This document shows positions 12,320 through 24,703 of a stretch of DNA of 64,000 nucleotides, one piece after another. The notes under the pieces are model-generated. The model made no database searches, was not told the DNA's origin, and saw nothing but the letters and a program-made list of their open reading frames with translations. Location of the stretch: assembly GCA_032719365.1 (NCBI GenBank), contig CM064867.1, positions 63,796,136-63,860,135 on the forward strand, read 5' to 3'. The stretch's first letter is position 1, and each line of letters begins with the position of its first letter. Source of the stretch: Prinsepia uniflora. Its lineage: Eukaryota; Streptophyta; Magnoliopsida; Rosales; Rosaceae. The position numbers were made by a program, and so were the translations under genes.

Positions 12320-13185
12320 GCATAGTTTGGGCGTTATCAGCAGTTCACTTCGAGGTTTTGGCGGAGTTTATAGAAAGCTCTTAGTACGAGGCTACACTTT
12401 AGCATTGTTTTTCATCCACAAACGGATAGTTAGTCTGAGAGGACCATTAAGACCTTGGAGGATATGATGAGAACTTGTGTGATGTAGTTTTAGGATTCTT
12501 GGGATACACTCTTACCTTTGATGGAATTTGCCTACAACAATAGTTATCAGTCGAGTATCGGGATGGCACGGTTTGACGCAATGTATGGACGACAGTGCAG
12601 GGCTCCTATTTATTGGACTGAGGTAGGAAAGAGGGCAGTTTTGGTGCCAGATCTCATGGATATGACCGAAGAGAAGGTATGGATCATCATGGAAAGGTTG
12701 AAGGCAACACAGGATCGCCTGAAGAGTTATGCCAATCGTCAGATATGGGTTCTAGAGTTTGCAGTAGGAGATTGGGTTTTTCTGAACTTATCCCCTTGGA
12801 AAGGGATTATCTGATTTGGTAGACGTGGGAAGCTGAGTCCCCGTTACATTGGACCGCATGATATTACCAAGAGAGTTGGTTCTGTGGCGTACATATTAGC
12901 TTTACCTCCAGAAATTTCCAAAGTGCATGATGTGTTTCATGTGTCGATGCTTCGTAAGTATGTACGCGAGGAATCACAAGTTCTACCAGAACAACCGTTG
13001 AAACTCAAGACAGATTTGAGCTTCGAAGAACAGCCCCTACAGATTCTAGATTGAAAAGAAAAGGTCTTTAGGAACAATACTATTCCCCTAGTTAAAGTGT
13101 TGTGGAGAAACAATAACGGGGAAGAAGCCACGTGGGAGCCAAAGACCCTAATGAGATAACAGTATCCACATTTGTTTGAGTGAAT
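12320..13185 (+). pseudogene. Tekay integrase C-terminus and chromodomain, broken
   Basis: This is the 3' end of a Tekay pol on the plus strand. It begins inside the integrase core near the HPQTD-SERT block and continues through MEFAYNNSYQSSIGMA, YGRQCRAP and VGDWVFLNLSPWKG. It reaches SPRYIGP, VHDVFHVSMLRKYV and a chromodomain-like end (VKVLWRNNNGEEATWEP). In-frame stops occur around 12450-12490, after SPWKGII (12812), in the chromodomain (about 13051) and near its end. It corresponds position for position with residues 1231-1487 of the intact copy at 47091-51518. Everything upstream in pol is missing, so this is a truncated fragment. Confidence 0.85.
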
Positions 13186-13218
13186 TTCGAGGACAAAATT
13201 TTTGTAAGGGGGTTAGAT

Positions 13219-14741
13219 TATAACAACCCGAACATTTATTAATTTGTAATTTCGGAAATTAAGTTGTGAATTGACTATTTTGCCCCTAAAAACGGAAATT
13301 TTTTACTTTTGACCCGGGACACTTTTTGGTCTTTGACCAAGGTACGTTATGTAGATCGGGACGTCACGAGTCCGTAGACAGGCATCACGTCGAATTCGGA
13401 CGACGGATGAAAAAGTTACGGTTCACAAAAGGAATCGGAAACTATTCACATTCTAGGAGGGATTGTACAAATGGTAGATTTGGATTGGTCCAAAATATTT
13501 GAGTGGACCAATGGATGAGTGACAAGTGTCACTCATCCCATTGGCCTATTTTCCCATGGTTTTGGATCTGAAATTTGTTCATCCGTCATCCATTTGTTTG
13601 TGTTTACCTGAAAAACCAAAGAAACCCAACCAAAACACACAAACTTACTTCCTTCATTCTTCATCATTTGCTTCTGGTGTGAGAAGGAAAATGAAGCGGA
13701 GGAAACGGTGTGGACAACCGTGGAAGGTGGCCGAAAAACCGAAGAGGTGAGTTTTAAAGTTCAAATATTTGAAATCGAGATTTTGTGTTTGTTGGACTGT
13801 TTGGTTGATTTGAACGTATTCCTAGGAACCATACAAACATGAAGGGACAAACGGGAAGGATTGAGGTGGCTGGAATTGACCTGGGGAAGCTTTGGAACTT
13901 CAACTGAAAATAAAAAACTTGGGAGGGAATTTTTGGACCATTTCTTGTATTTTTTAGGTCATAAGGTTATTTCTAGGTTGAGTACGAGTCAAAAGGAACA
14001 AAAATGGTTGAATTTGGTTCAGTTTTGGACGAGTTAGAATCGAGTCGAGTTGCGGGTTGAGTCGACCCGATTGGAGGTAGACGATGATGACATCAGTGGG
14101 TGATGTTATCATCTATCGGGGTTGTGAGGCCACGTGGCCAATGGGGTGCTGCCATGTGGCAGTTGTCAGATCCAATCAGCAATGACATGTCAGACCACGT
14201 GGCAGTTGTCAGGTCCAGTCAACACTAACATGTTAGAGGTGTCAGTGGACACGTGGTAGGACACATGGACCAATCAGAGTGTGACATGTCGCAAATGTCA
14301 GACCTGATAAGTGTCAGACATTGATCGTGACGTCAGCGTTGACTTGAATGCATGCATGTTTGAAAACGGAGGGGAAAACCTTTATCTGTTTCTTTAAAGT
14401 GCTTTTGGAAATGTTATTATTTTTCGGTCCATTCACCCTTTGACTGTTTTCTTGACCCTCCAGACCGTGACACAGAGGCAGGGGTTGATCCAGAGACCGA
14501 CGCAAAGACACTTTTTGTTGCGCACTTGTAAACCCGTTTAGGTAGGTTTGAGTACTGTTTTTTAAACTGACATATGTGCTCTTTTTTTTTTAAGATACTT
14601 ATCCCTGGTCTAGCAATGTAGAACTTAAATTGGTTTACTTTTAAGCCCGTTAAGGATATTTTCTACACACTAGTGTAATTTTCAGACGTGAGCAGGGCAC
14701 ATCCCGGGGTGGTCCCTGAAGGATTGGGATGGGTCCTTTCA
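13219..14741 (+). repeat. Tekay 3' LTR, plus strand
   Basis: It follows a polypurine tract (GTAAGGGGGTTAGA, 13204-13217). It starts TATAACAACCCG, a G-to-A change from the usual TG start, and ends GGGTCCTTTCA at 14741. It is about 1.5 kb. It contains a run of ACGTGGC and TGTCAG-type motifs at 14090-14335 and no second copy nearby. Confidence 0.75.
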
Positions 14742-15553
14742 TCAGTCACGATATCCTAGCAAAGCATGCCCAATCTGAGGACGTCACCATGAACACATCA
14801 CCGGTCACCATCCAGATCGTCATGAACAAATCACCGGTCGATCTCTATATAATAGCAACACTCCTGAGTCGAGCCTTCTTTGGCTGCATGACAACAAGCA
14901 GTGCTTCGTGATCTCTCCGGGCGAACACATCACATCCCAGAGGCGACCATTATTACTAGGACATCTCCGAGCGAACACATTCCTACCAGACAACCTCAAC
15001 CATATTAATCTCAAGAGGATGGTCTCAGTGAAAACAGTAGCCAAATCTCGTAGGGACGCATCCCAAAATCATTTCAATATGCTTGGGTATAATTTCATCA
15101 AATCAGTTCCCACGAAACCATCAAAACATTGTCTAGACACTTCATAAATCCAGGATTCCTCGAATGCTATCAATCAACTAGGTCATACGTCCGAAAGATA
15201 TTTCCAAATTCGAAAATCATTTCACGATTCAAAGCACTTTCCAAAATCATCCTTGACTTCAATCCAAGTCGAAGTCTTACCAATTGGGACTCAAACATGA
15301 ATATCGATTTCACGCATCTCCGTGTAATCATTCAAAACCATTAGTCAAATCCTCGATTTCACGCATCTTCGTGAAAACATCAAAATCATATAAAACACAT
15401 GCACGTAGAATACTCAGCCTAAGCCCAAACAGCATATAAGACATAAATCTTAAACTACATACATTATCGCATTTTCGACGAAAATGCGAAATCAACAATA
15501 TAAATCATATGCACTCAAGGCATCTCAAATCATGTTCATAAAAAAATATAAGA
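14742..15553 (-). mobile_element. Minus-strand Tekay-like LTR, left part
   Basis: There is no gene here. The sequence has the composition and motif order of the other minus-strand LTRs (repeated CATCTCCG and CGAACACATCAC phrases, then CACGCATCTCCGTG). It is interrupted by the Tat element and resumes at 21658, since the two flanks join at a TAAGA duplication. Confidence 0.6.
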
Positions 15554-16165
15554 TGTTGATCCAAATTGACCAACCACACTTCGTATAAACGAGCCGCCAT
15601 GACTAAGAAGAGCCTGCCGATCAGCATCCAACCCCCCTCACTCCGCAGATCTATATGGGCTGATCGGCATACCAAGATAGTCTCGCTACTCGGCACCTAA
15701 TTACTATTCACACCAGCTAGCCACACCAACTCTCTGGTACACCAGCTCCCTACCACACCTTCCTCCTAACACCAGTAGGTCCGGCACCACCTGACACCGG
15801 CCCCTGATCTCTAGGGATCCACAGTGAAATCCAAGCCGCAACATAAGACCAGCTCCGAAATAGTGACTCAACCACCACATTCATGGCTGCTATAAATACT
15901 CCCAAATCATTGACATAGGTGATCTCTCTTTCGACCATTATTACTTACACATTCTCTCCTATGCCATTCAGCACATGCTTACTGACTACGGCATCGGAGC
16001 CTATTCGGCTGGCACCCCACCGGTGTCAAGTACACCTACCATGTAGGTCACCTCTCAAGCGGAAGTCAAGGGAACGACGACACCTTCAGCGGTCCAAAAC
16101 ACCATGTGGCTGGTCCTAGATTCCCCAGTGGTCTCATCACGTCAGGTCCATTTCAGGATCAAACA
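15554..16165 (+). repeat. 5' LTR of the Tat element
   Basis: It starts TGTTGATCC and ends GGATCAAACA. A TATA box (CTATAAATACT) lies at 15890-15900, so transcription should begin about 30 bp downstream. Homology with 21033-21652 runs over the whole length. Confidence 0.85.
15890..15900 (+). promoter_or_regulatory. TATA box in the Tat 5' LTR
   Basis: CTATAAATACT matches the plant TATA consensus. The partner LTR has the altered CTATAATATAC at the same place (21374-21384). Confidence 0.6.
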
Positions 16166-16166
16166 T

Positions 16167-16183
16167 TTGGCGCCGTTTGTGGG
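16167..16183 (+). other. Primer-binding site of the Tat element
   Basis: TTGGCGCCGTTTGTGGG lies one base after the LTR end. This wording is typical of plant Tat elements. Confidence 0.8.
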
Positions 16184-16199
16184 AACTCTGACTAAGTTC

Positions 16200-18020
16200 C
16201 TCCCACTAGATCACATACCTCCACTCACTTCCCTGCTGACGAGAATGTCTACCGAGCGGGATGATGCCGCGCTCAACAACATTCCTCTGAGAGACCGCAA
16301 CTGAGCTAGAACTAATGTATCCTCCTAGGATATGCTTGAGATGCTGAGAAGCCTCCGATCGAAATTGGATGAACTCAGAAAAAACAACGCTACCATTGAC
16401 AGAGGGAACCATGTGTGGGGAGAGCAACATGGAAGTACCCTTGCCATCCTTCAATCCACATGCTAGGAGCTTGAGGAATAGCGAGAGGCGACCAAACGAG
16501 CCCTAGCTACTGCGTCCGATCAATAGGAGGCCGATGCTTGCCGAGCAGAAGCCACTACGACATGCTGACCCGAAACGTCTAGACGTCTACTCTTTCATCA
16601 AACAGACTTACCCGGCCCTTCGCGAATGCAGATCTTCCGTGACCCCAACAAACTCCTTGATCGAAGGCAACCCCAGGCCCAGACTAACCATCTGACCTAC
16701 CCTGCAAATGACCCCCCGAATCCAAGCGTAATCGCCACTGCCACTGCTATCCCAGGACGCTCACTCGCTATCAGGATCAGCGTACCGAGGAGTACAGAGG
16801 CAAGTGCCTGTCCAACGGCTCCTCAAGCTCCTGGAGGATGACGCTAACTCAACAACAACCATGTCCAGTTTGCAATCAAGGAAACATGTGCTTCCCGGTA
16901 GGGGCATCAGCGGCACAAGTCATCGACCCGTCACTGCCAGGATTGGACCAACAACCAAACCCCGCCAATTAGACGACATGGTTCAGGAACTCTTCTGGCT
17001 TGTCCATAAGTTGGAAGCTAGCAACACCAAGGCCATCGGCCCCCTTCTCTCTCTCAACGCAAGACCAACATTAGCCCCTTCACAAACATAGTGATGCGAT
17101 AGCAACAAGAAACAGAGGTCAAGCCCCTGAAGATCGCCTTGTACAACGGAAGGGAAGACCCACACACCCATATCAACAACTTCAACTTTTGCATTGCATT
17201 CTGTAACCTCTCCGACAAAGCCAATGCCTGGTCTTCTACTGGTTGGAGCCACGATCGATCGACTCATTTGACCAACTCCATACAGTCCTCTCTGAGCCAA
17301 TTCATGAACCAAATGGACTGACAGCTCACCACCGAAGACTTGGGTACCCTTTGATAGGGGGAGAACGAGCCTCTGTACCAATACTTCACCAGATTCAGCA
17401 TTGAGTACTCCACGTGCCACGAAGGGGGCTTACCGAGCATTTCGGAACGGCCTGAGGGAGTCCACCTTCAAGTACCATGCCTTCACTCAGTGTTGGGATG
17501 ACTACAACGAGCTCATGAGGTAGGTAGCAATACATGCTAAGGCAGAACACTTCAACTCCCCGCAGGCAGCACCCAAACCACTCACAGCCCCTGTACACGC
17601 CACACCATTGAGCAGTCAGCAGGTGCCGGCGCCTCCTGCGGCCAACAGCCCATGCACGGACCATCAGGCTGACTCTTACCACGGTATGAGAAAGGGCACC
17701 TACAACCACGATTACAAGGGGAAGAAGGACATGTACCAAAACAAGGGACACAAATGGAAAAATCATCACCTGTCGGACAAGCCCTATACGAGGCCAACGT
17801 CAAATTTTGAAACCTACTCCATTCTCAACACCTCCGTCGAGAATGTCCTCATGAACATCGAAGGAACCATCCCCAAGCCGCGTGCACAACCACCGGGCCC
17901 CCGCCTCGGCGTTCAATCGGATATGTACTGCTAGTACCACAAGTTCAATGGTCACAATATTGATGAATGTGTGGCCTTCCGCGACATAGTGGAAACCCTC
18001 GTCCGGGAGGAAAGATCAAT
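16200..18020 (+). pseudogene. Tat gag, decayed
   Basis: The first readable start is in the MSTERDDAALNNIPLRDRN stretch (about 16247), soon closed by a stop. A recognisable capsid core is KIALYNGREDPHTHINNF (about 17132-17185), the plant Tat form of the phrase in which a gag binds its own capsid partners. A knuckle-like end appears at 17925-18005 (YC, stop, YHKFNGHNIDECVAFRDIV), again as in Tat gags but with an in-frame stop after the first cysteine. Several further stops and frame changes lie between. It cannot make a full Gag. Confidence 0.7.
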
Positions 18021-18039
18021 CAATTCCTCCCACACGCGC

Positions 18040-18640
18040 GCCCTGCGCAGAACATGCCACAGATCAACACGATTAGTGGTGGCCCAACCATCTCTTCATC
18101 CTACACCTTCAACCGGGCGAAGAAAAGCTTCCTTCGGGCCACGACATCTAACTGCCAGATCTTCCACATCGAGGATGCATGGGCAACCAAGACGGCGCGG
18201 GCTGGTTGGACACCCATCACCTTCTCCGAAGAAGAGGAACGGGGAATATTCATCCCTCACGACAACCTACTGATCATCCATGTAAAAATCGCTAACTTCG
18301 ACGTTGGACGAATTCTTGTGGCCACCGCCAGTTTCGTCAACGTACTCTTCATGGACACATTCAACCAACTGGGAATTGATTTCAGGGAACTCACCCAAAC
18401 CAGTTCCCCACTGCTTAGCTTTTCGGGTGATTCTGTCATGCCCCTCGACACCATCTCTTTGCCAGTCTCTCTGGACAGCGCACCCAGAATTGCAATTACC
18501 ATCACCACCTTGCTTGTGGTAGATTTTCCCCTGGCCTACAATGTCATTCTGGGTAGGGGGCTCCTCAACCAACTCAACGTTGTCATCTCCACCTGCTCCT
18601 TGCTCATGAATTTCCCTACCATCATGGGCACCGGCTAAGT
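18040..18640 (+). pseudogene. Tat protease domain without its catalytic aspartate
   Basis: This is a retropepsin-like stretch in an open frame of about 200 residues. It is preceded by the Tat spacer phrase (INTISGGP), and TPITFSEEEERGI and IPHDNLLIIHVKIANF follow. Where the family has a D-[NG]-G-S-S active site, this copy reads VATASFVNVLF, so the aspartate is lost. The downstream parts are well kept (FSGDSVMPLDTISLPV, AYNVILGRGLLNQL, VISTCSLLMNFPT). It is long and uninterrupted but predicted to be catalytically dead. Confidence 0.7.
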
Positions 18641-18879
18641 CAGTGACAACCAACAATCTACCTACACATGTTACCAAACCACCCTGACCAAAGTTAACCC
18701 ATGTGTAGAACGAGAAACCATGACCGTAGTAGAGGCTGCTTACAAGAAACCACATGTCCTCTTGGCCATTTCACAATTGTAACCCGTGGAGGACACTGAG
18801 TTCATCATCCTTTGCACACGACACCTCGAACGGTAGGTAAAGATTGGGACCTCAATCACCTGGGACACTAGGGAGCAAC

Positions 18880-19440
18880 TCATCCAGTTCCTGCAGGACA
18901 ACAACGAGGTTTTCGCATGGTCATATGCCGACATGTCGATATCTCCACATACGTTATCCGCCACCAAGCTCACCAACCGTGAAAGCAACAAACTTATGAC
19001 ACCGAGTGTCAACTTTCTATGCAAGAAGAAATCACCAAGCTCAGTACGATCCATTTCGTATGCAAGGTCGTATACGCCGCATCGGTTGCAAATGTTGTCC
19101 TGGTAAAGAAACCTTCTGGGCCCTGGAGATGTGCATCGACTTCACTAACCTCCACAAGGCATTTCCCAAGGACAGTTTCCCACTGCCCAAAGACTTACAA
19201 TCCCAAGAGCTGCAAATTTTCAGTGACTCTCATATCATCGTCCACCAGGTTAACAACCATTATGACGGCAAGCTTGTTTCCATGGCCCATTACCTCACCG
19301 AAGTGTGCATTTTTAAGCCTATGAGATCACTTAGATCCCGCACTCCGAGAATAGTCATGCTAACACCTTGGCCCGCCTGGCTTCCTCCATTGATGACAAA
19401 ATCGGCCACCAAACTCCGGTCGAACTCCTTGCAACACTGA
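18880..19440 (+). pseudogene. Tat RT/RNase H remnant with a large internal deletion
   Basis: The RT start is visible over about 18880-19190, including the phrase CIDFTNLHKAFPKDSFPLPK. Immediately after it the text becomes RNase H (LQIFSDSHIIVHQVNNHYDGK, then MAHYLTEV). The RT palm with its catalytic DD motif, the thumb, the connection and the start of RNase H, several hundred residues in all, are absent. Frames also change. The rest of RNase H leads to LARLASSIDDKI near 19365-19400. Confidence 0.75.
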
Positions 19441-19829
19441 GCACCAAGGAGCGCCATGTCATGGTCGTCACCAGCGAATCCTTATGGATGGATCCAATCA
19501 TCTGGTACCTCACCACTGTAGAACTACCAACATACCAAAATGAGACCCGACTTATCCAACACTAGTCTGCCTAGTATACTATGGTCCACAACTATTTATA
19601 CAAGCATGGATTCGACACCCCGCTCTTGAAATGCTTCCCAACTGACCGCGACATCACTATCCACAGGGAAATGCACTAGAGAATCTGCCGTAACCATTAC
19701 GGGCCCAAATCTCTCGCCTACGAAGCCTTCCAGGAAGGCTACTACTGGTGAACAATGCGCACTGACTCCATTGCACTGACCCAAAAGTTATCTCAATGCT
19801 AGAAATATGCGCCTGCCCCTTATTCTCTT

Positions 19830-20670
19830 ACTGAATAACTCACTCCCATGCTCAGCCTTGGCCTTTCTCTCAGTGGGGACTCGACCTCATTGGCCCTATA
19901 CCATGGAGGAAGGGCGAGGTCGAACATGCGGTCATCACCGTTGATTACTTCACCAAATAGGTGGAAGCAAAATCTCTTAAATCAATCACGGCGGCCCAGA
20001 TCGAGAGCTTTGTTTACCAAAACATTATCTGCTTGTTCGACATTCCCCATACGATCGTGACTGATAATGGGAAGCAGTTCGACTGCGCTCATCTTCGGAA
20101 CTTCTGTGATGTATATGGCATCCAGCTTTGCTTTGCTTCAGTCGCACACCCCCTGGCCAATGGGCAGGTAGAAGCCGTCAACAAGCTCATCAAGCACAAC
20201 CTAAAAACCCAGCTCGATAAGACCCTGAAGGGTCAGTGGTTTTACCTTATCTCTACCGTCCAATGGTCCTACCAGACCTCCTATCGAACATCAACAAAGA
20301 AGACACCCTTTGCCCTGGATTTTGGACCGGAGGCCGTCATCCTGGTTGAAATCGGTGAAACATCCTACAGGTGCTATCCTATGACCCCGACACAAAAAAT
20401 GCACTCCTCGACCTCAACATTCTTGAGGAAAGCCGTGATCGGGTCAATCTCTGCAACATGGCTTACAAGCAACACATTGCTCACTACTACGACTCCTGAG
20501 TACGAGCTCGCAGCTTCAAAGTCGGGGACTAGGTCTTCCGTAAGGTCAGCCTCTCAACTAAGGACAGGGCAGATGGCTCCATTGGGCCCACATGAGAAGG
20601 CCCCTACCTGGTCACCAAAATTTACCGACCAGGGACCTACGAGTTACAAACTACGGACGGTCATCTTTTG
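19830..20670 (+). pseudogene. Tat integrase core, broken
   Basis: The core is clearest at 19961-20380, with FDIPHTIVTDNGKQFD (second catalytic aspartate) and AHPLANGQVEAVNKLIK (catalytic glutamate). GQWFYLISTVQWSYQTSYRTSTKKTPF and GPEAVILVEIGETSYR follow. The first catalytic aspartate region near 19880-19950 is out of frame, and a stop precedes the VEAKSL stretch. After about 20390 the reading frame is lost. The wording is that of Tat integrases. Confidence 0.75.
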
Positions 20671-21032
20671 ACACACCCATGGCACGCCGACCCTCACAAT
20701 TTATTTTACAAATGATTTATATTTAATTTTACTTTGTTTGTACGCACATTTTTGTAGTCGATTTGGCCATCTCCAGTCGACATTATCATTTGGTGCATAG
20801 CAAGGGCTTCTTGTGACCCGTCTTTTGTTTTTGTCAATCTTTTTCACATTGTAACTTTCGAATTTTGCGTTGAAATTTTCAAATGTTAATTGTTCTCCTA
20901 TACGGCACACTTCCTCAGTCCATGACTTGGGGGGCTCCGGGGTACGTTCCCCTGGTCGGTCGACATGCATCGGCCTGGATTGCAAGTCCTCGACCGAGGA
21001 AATCTACCTTAGTCAAAGACATAGGGGACTTA
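20671..21032 (+). other. Tat 3' untranslated region and polypurine tract
   Basis: There is no gene. A G-rich stretch (CTTGGGGGGCTCCGGGG) at 20927-20943 and the tract ACATAGGGGACTTA at 21019-21032 lie before the 3' LTR; the second is in the right place to prime plus-strand synthesis. Confidence 0.6.
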
Positions 21033-21652
21033 TGCTGATACGATATCGACCAACCACGCTCCGTACAAACGAGCCACCATGACTGAGAAGATCCTACCGA
21101 TCGACATCTAACCCTCCCCCCCTCACTCGGTAGATCTATATGGGTCGATCGACATACCAAGACAGTCTCGCCACTCTGCACTCAGTTACTGTTCACTCCA
21201 GCTGGCCACACCTACTCTCTAGCACACCAGCTCCCTATGACACCTTCCTCCTGACACCAGTAGGCCAGGCACCACCTCATACCTGCCCCAGATCTCAAAG
21301 GATCCATAGTGAAATCCCAGCCGCAACATTGGACCTACTCCCAAACAGTGACTCAACCACCACATTCATGACTGCTATAATATACCCCCAAATCCTTCAC
21401 AAAGGTGATATCTCTTCTGACCAGTATTCCTTACACATTCGCTCCTACGCCATTTGGCACACGCATATTGACTAAGGCATCAAAGCCCATTCAGCTGGCA
21501 CCCCACCAGTGTCAAGTAGACCTACCTTGCAGGTCACTTGCCGAGCGGAAGTCCAGGGAGCGACGACACCCTCAGCGGATCCAAAACACCACGTGGTTGG
21601 TCCTAGATCCCCAGTAGGTCTCTTCACATTAGTTCCTTTTTAGGATCAAACA
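21033..21652 (+). repeat. 3' LTR of the Tat element
   Basis: It starts TGCTGATAC and ends GGATCAAACA, followed by TAAGA. It is about 620 bp and clearly homologous to 15554-16165 but heavily diverged, with about one difference every five or six bases in the first 80. Confidence 0.85.
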
Positions 21653-21657
21653 TAAGA

Positions 21658-23134
21658 CATTTATGCATGCATCATATTTATAAATCAAATGTCCACTCAC
21701 AGACCGTCCAAGCTGCGTGTTCTGAAACCTGCATTGTAAGCCACTCCGGGGATAATCCACAATCTCCGGGACATCTGGACCTGTCCAAATCATACCCAAA
21801 GGTTACTATCAACCTATACAAGTTCAAACTATAAACTCTCAAAATCCCGAAACGGTCAACGTGTCCCGAACACACTTCTTGAGGCTAAAAACCTCTAAAT
21901 TACCTATCAAACGATCTCTAATCGACCTGAAACCATGACCATTGGATTTAGAACATTGAAATATTTCAAACAAGATTAGGTTGACTTTGAAATTCGTGCC
22001 CACGTGCCCTCACACGTTGGTCAAACTTTTGTTCAACGGTCAACGCTAACGTTATCAAAGTCAATGCTGACGTCATGGTCAACGCTAACGTCGTCATGGT
22101 TAACACTGATGTCATAGCCAATGTTGACATCATCATAGTTAATGATGATGTCATAGTCAACGGCTCGCCAGAGACGACGACCGGCGCCGCCGTGGGATGT
22201 CATCTAGTTCGGTCGTCGATGACTAGAATCCGCCATTTTGTCCAATTTTTCAAACTTTCATAACTTTCTCATTTCTCAACCAAATCCTATGTTCTATATA
22301 TGGAAATAATGCTACTCAAGCCAAGGAATCCAAATCTGAACCAGAATTTCAAGAAAATACCTGGTTTTGAAGATATGGCCTCCCTATGTTTCGGCCAAAA
22401 TTTGAACTCTTGTTCTCACCACTCGTGTCGTCTAAAACCTTCCATTCTTGCACCTACAAGCTCGTATGAGCCCCAAGAACATAACCATACGCTTAGAATC
22501 GATCAAAAACACCAAAATAAAAAAATCCGCATCCAAGAACCCACAGGTTACCTTGTTTTTCGCTGGTTTCCAGCCATTTCACGACGGCTCCGCTGTCCCT
22601 ACCGCCGTCTCTCATCCTCTCTCATTCTCTCTATGTATCTACCTATTCTAGATGATGGGAATGGTTTGGGTGGTTGGTACGGTTTGGGATGAAGAAATGA
22701 AGATGAAAAATGAAGATGATGATGATGCATGTATGTGTGGGTGTGGATCAATAGATGAGTGACACTTGTCACTCATCTATTGGTCCATAGGAGATATTTT
22801 GGGTTCCACTAAAGACAAACCCATTTGAAAACCATGCAATGGTGAATAGTTCCTAAAACTGTCCTAAACCCGTAACTTTCCCATATGATGTCCGATTTTG
22901 ACGTGCCACCAGTCTACAGACTCCTATCGTCTCGATCTACCTAATAATCCTCGATTTATGTGCATTGGACCTTCCGTGTCAAAAGTCAAAATTTTCACCC
23001 TTTCTAGGGGAAAAATCGTCATTTTACCCCGATCGTCTGATAACCCTCGACTAATCTCAATTATTCCATAATTAATTCTCGATAATCAATCATTAAACTT
23101 AATTAATCCCGTAGATTCGAGACGGGTCCTTATA
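21658..23134 (-). mobile_element. Minus-strand Tekay-like LTR, right part
   Basis: This is the continuation of 14742-15553. It carries the shared LTR phrase CCACTCACAGACCGTCC, a run of TCAACGCTAACGTC and GATGTCA motifs at 22030-22160, and a terminal GAGACGGGTCCTTATA that reads as a TATAAGGACCCG start on the minus strand. No coding sequence is present. Confidence 0.65.
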
Positions 23135-24703
23135 ATTATGACGTCAGCATTTGACACGTCTCTAGGGTTAGTTGGTGCCACGTGGCACATGTCAGGTGGT
23201 GCCACATGGCAGGTCTTGTTAGATTTGTCAGCGTGATGTCAGTAGGTGGCGTCAGCAGGTGACATCAATAGGTAATGTCAGCAACTAGCGTCATCAGCTG
23301 ACGTCAACGTTGACTGGCGCGTGAGTTAACCGTCACATTTGATCGGTACATATGGTCGCTTGGCTAGGAATGTTTGAGGTGAATCCAATCTTCTTCGGAA
23401 GGTGTCGACATCCAAAATCCAATAGTTGTGATTTCAGGCTGATCAGAGGTCGTTTGAGGGGTGTTTTAGCTGTTTTGTCCTCGAGATCCGTGTTCAGAAC
23501 ACGAGTTCTATCTCGGGAGTGTTGCAGTTTTAGTATGAGGTTAGTGGTGATGTTAGTGAGCTTTGGGTATCGTTTGTTAGAGGTTTTGATGCTCCAAGAA
23601 CCTTGGGAAGCGTGCGATTCGGAACTGAGTGCGTTCGAAAATACGTGAGTGGACGCTTGCTTTCTAAACTGTTGTGCATGCATATATAACTGTTTTTAAT
23701 GCTTTGAGTATATATTATGAATGCTTTGGTATGCAGATTTATGGTTGTGGACACTTATTTGATGATTATGGACATTTGTTTTACAGATTTGTGTGTGTAA
23801 ACTATGTTTTGGCCTTGGGCCGGATTTTATGACTTTGTTTTGGCCTTGGGCCGGATTTTATGACTTTGTTTTGGCCTTTGGCCGGGTTTTATGGTTTTAA
23901 CATGGGGTCGGAGTCCATGGGACATTTTTTGAATGGTGTTTATGTATTGGATTTGGATTGTTGCCTCAGTTGACCATCCTCATATGATTACCTTTTCCTG
24001 GACATACGTTGGAGTATACCTCTGTAATTTTCATGAAGGCATATATTTCTTCAGACTGACGATGGAATGTGTCTCTTTCAACATCATTGGGGCTTGTATT
24101 TCCTGGACTGGCTTGAAGTGTGTCTTCTCCAACATTCTGGGGGCTATCTACGCGTAGTACAAGGATCGGTTGGCATGGTCAAGAATGGATGATGGTGCAT
24201 CCTTATTTCTGGTTGTGGTGTCTAGGTACTTATTTCCCGATGGTAGTTTGAGGGTTGCTTTAGGGGAAAGTGGGCCTTGGTATGGTAGGTATGATTTGAT
24301 ATTGACTTTGAGATTTCGAATGGTTTTCTTATATGCATGCATATGTTTTGAAACAGAGGGTGATTATGGTTTTACTGATAAATGTGTTTTGATATGTTAT
24401 TTATTTTCGTTCCACTCACAGGTTTTATTGTTGTTTTGGAAACCCCTCCTAGTTGGGGTTTAGGTATCAGGGATACTTCTGCGACGGGAGGCATTACATG
24501 AGGCTACATACTCACTAGGGTTTCGGTAAGGCATTCATACCCGTTACTTAGTCGCTCTGATTGGTAAGTAGATAATACTACATGAGCGGGTATCCGTGGT
24601 CTAACCCGTGTACAAGGGAATTTTGGTTATTTGGGCCTTGTGTGTCAGATGGGAGCAAGACCAGAACACGTGTGTTTTGGAATTTCTGGGTCGGATCCTG
24701 TCA
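23135..24703 (+). repeat. Plus-strand Tekay-like LTR fragment
   Basis: It lacks an LTR start and begins inside a TGACGTCAGC-rich region. It includes ACGTGAGTGGACGC at 23642-23655, a 31-bp tandem repeat, and the end phrase TCAGATGGGAGCAAGACC to GGATCCTGTCA at 24703. It contains no gene. Confidence 0.65.
23806..23897. repeat. 31-bp tandem repeat, three copies
   Basis: The unit starts GTTTTGGCCTTGGGCCGGA. Copies are at 23806, 23837 and 23868; the third has a few changes. It is inside the LTR fragment. Confidence 0.9.

Larger units (their letters stand above)
15554..21652 (+). mobile_element. Tat-lineage gypsy element, full length but decayed
   Basis: The 5' LTR is 15554-16165, the PBS 16167-16183, and gag/protease relics occupy 16200-18640. 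A residual RT/RNase H lies at about 18880-19440, integrase at about 19830-20450, the polypurine tract at 21020-21031 and the 3' LTR at 21033-21652. The element is flanked by the 5-bp duplication TAAGA (15549-15553 and 21653-21657), so both outer ends survive. The LTRs differ at very many positions, which points to an old insertion. All coding parts have stops or frameshifts, and the RT palm is deleted. Confidence 0.88.
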
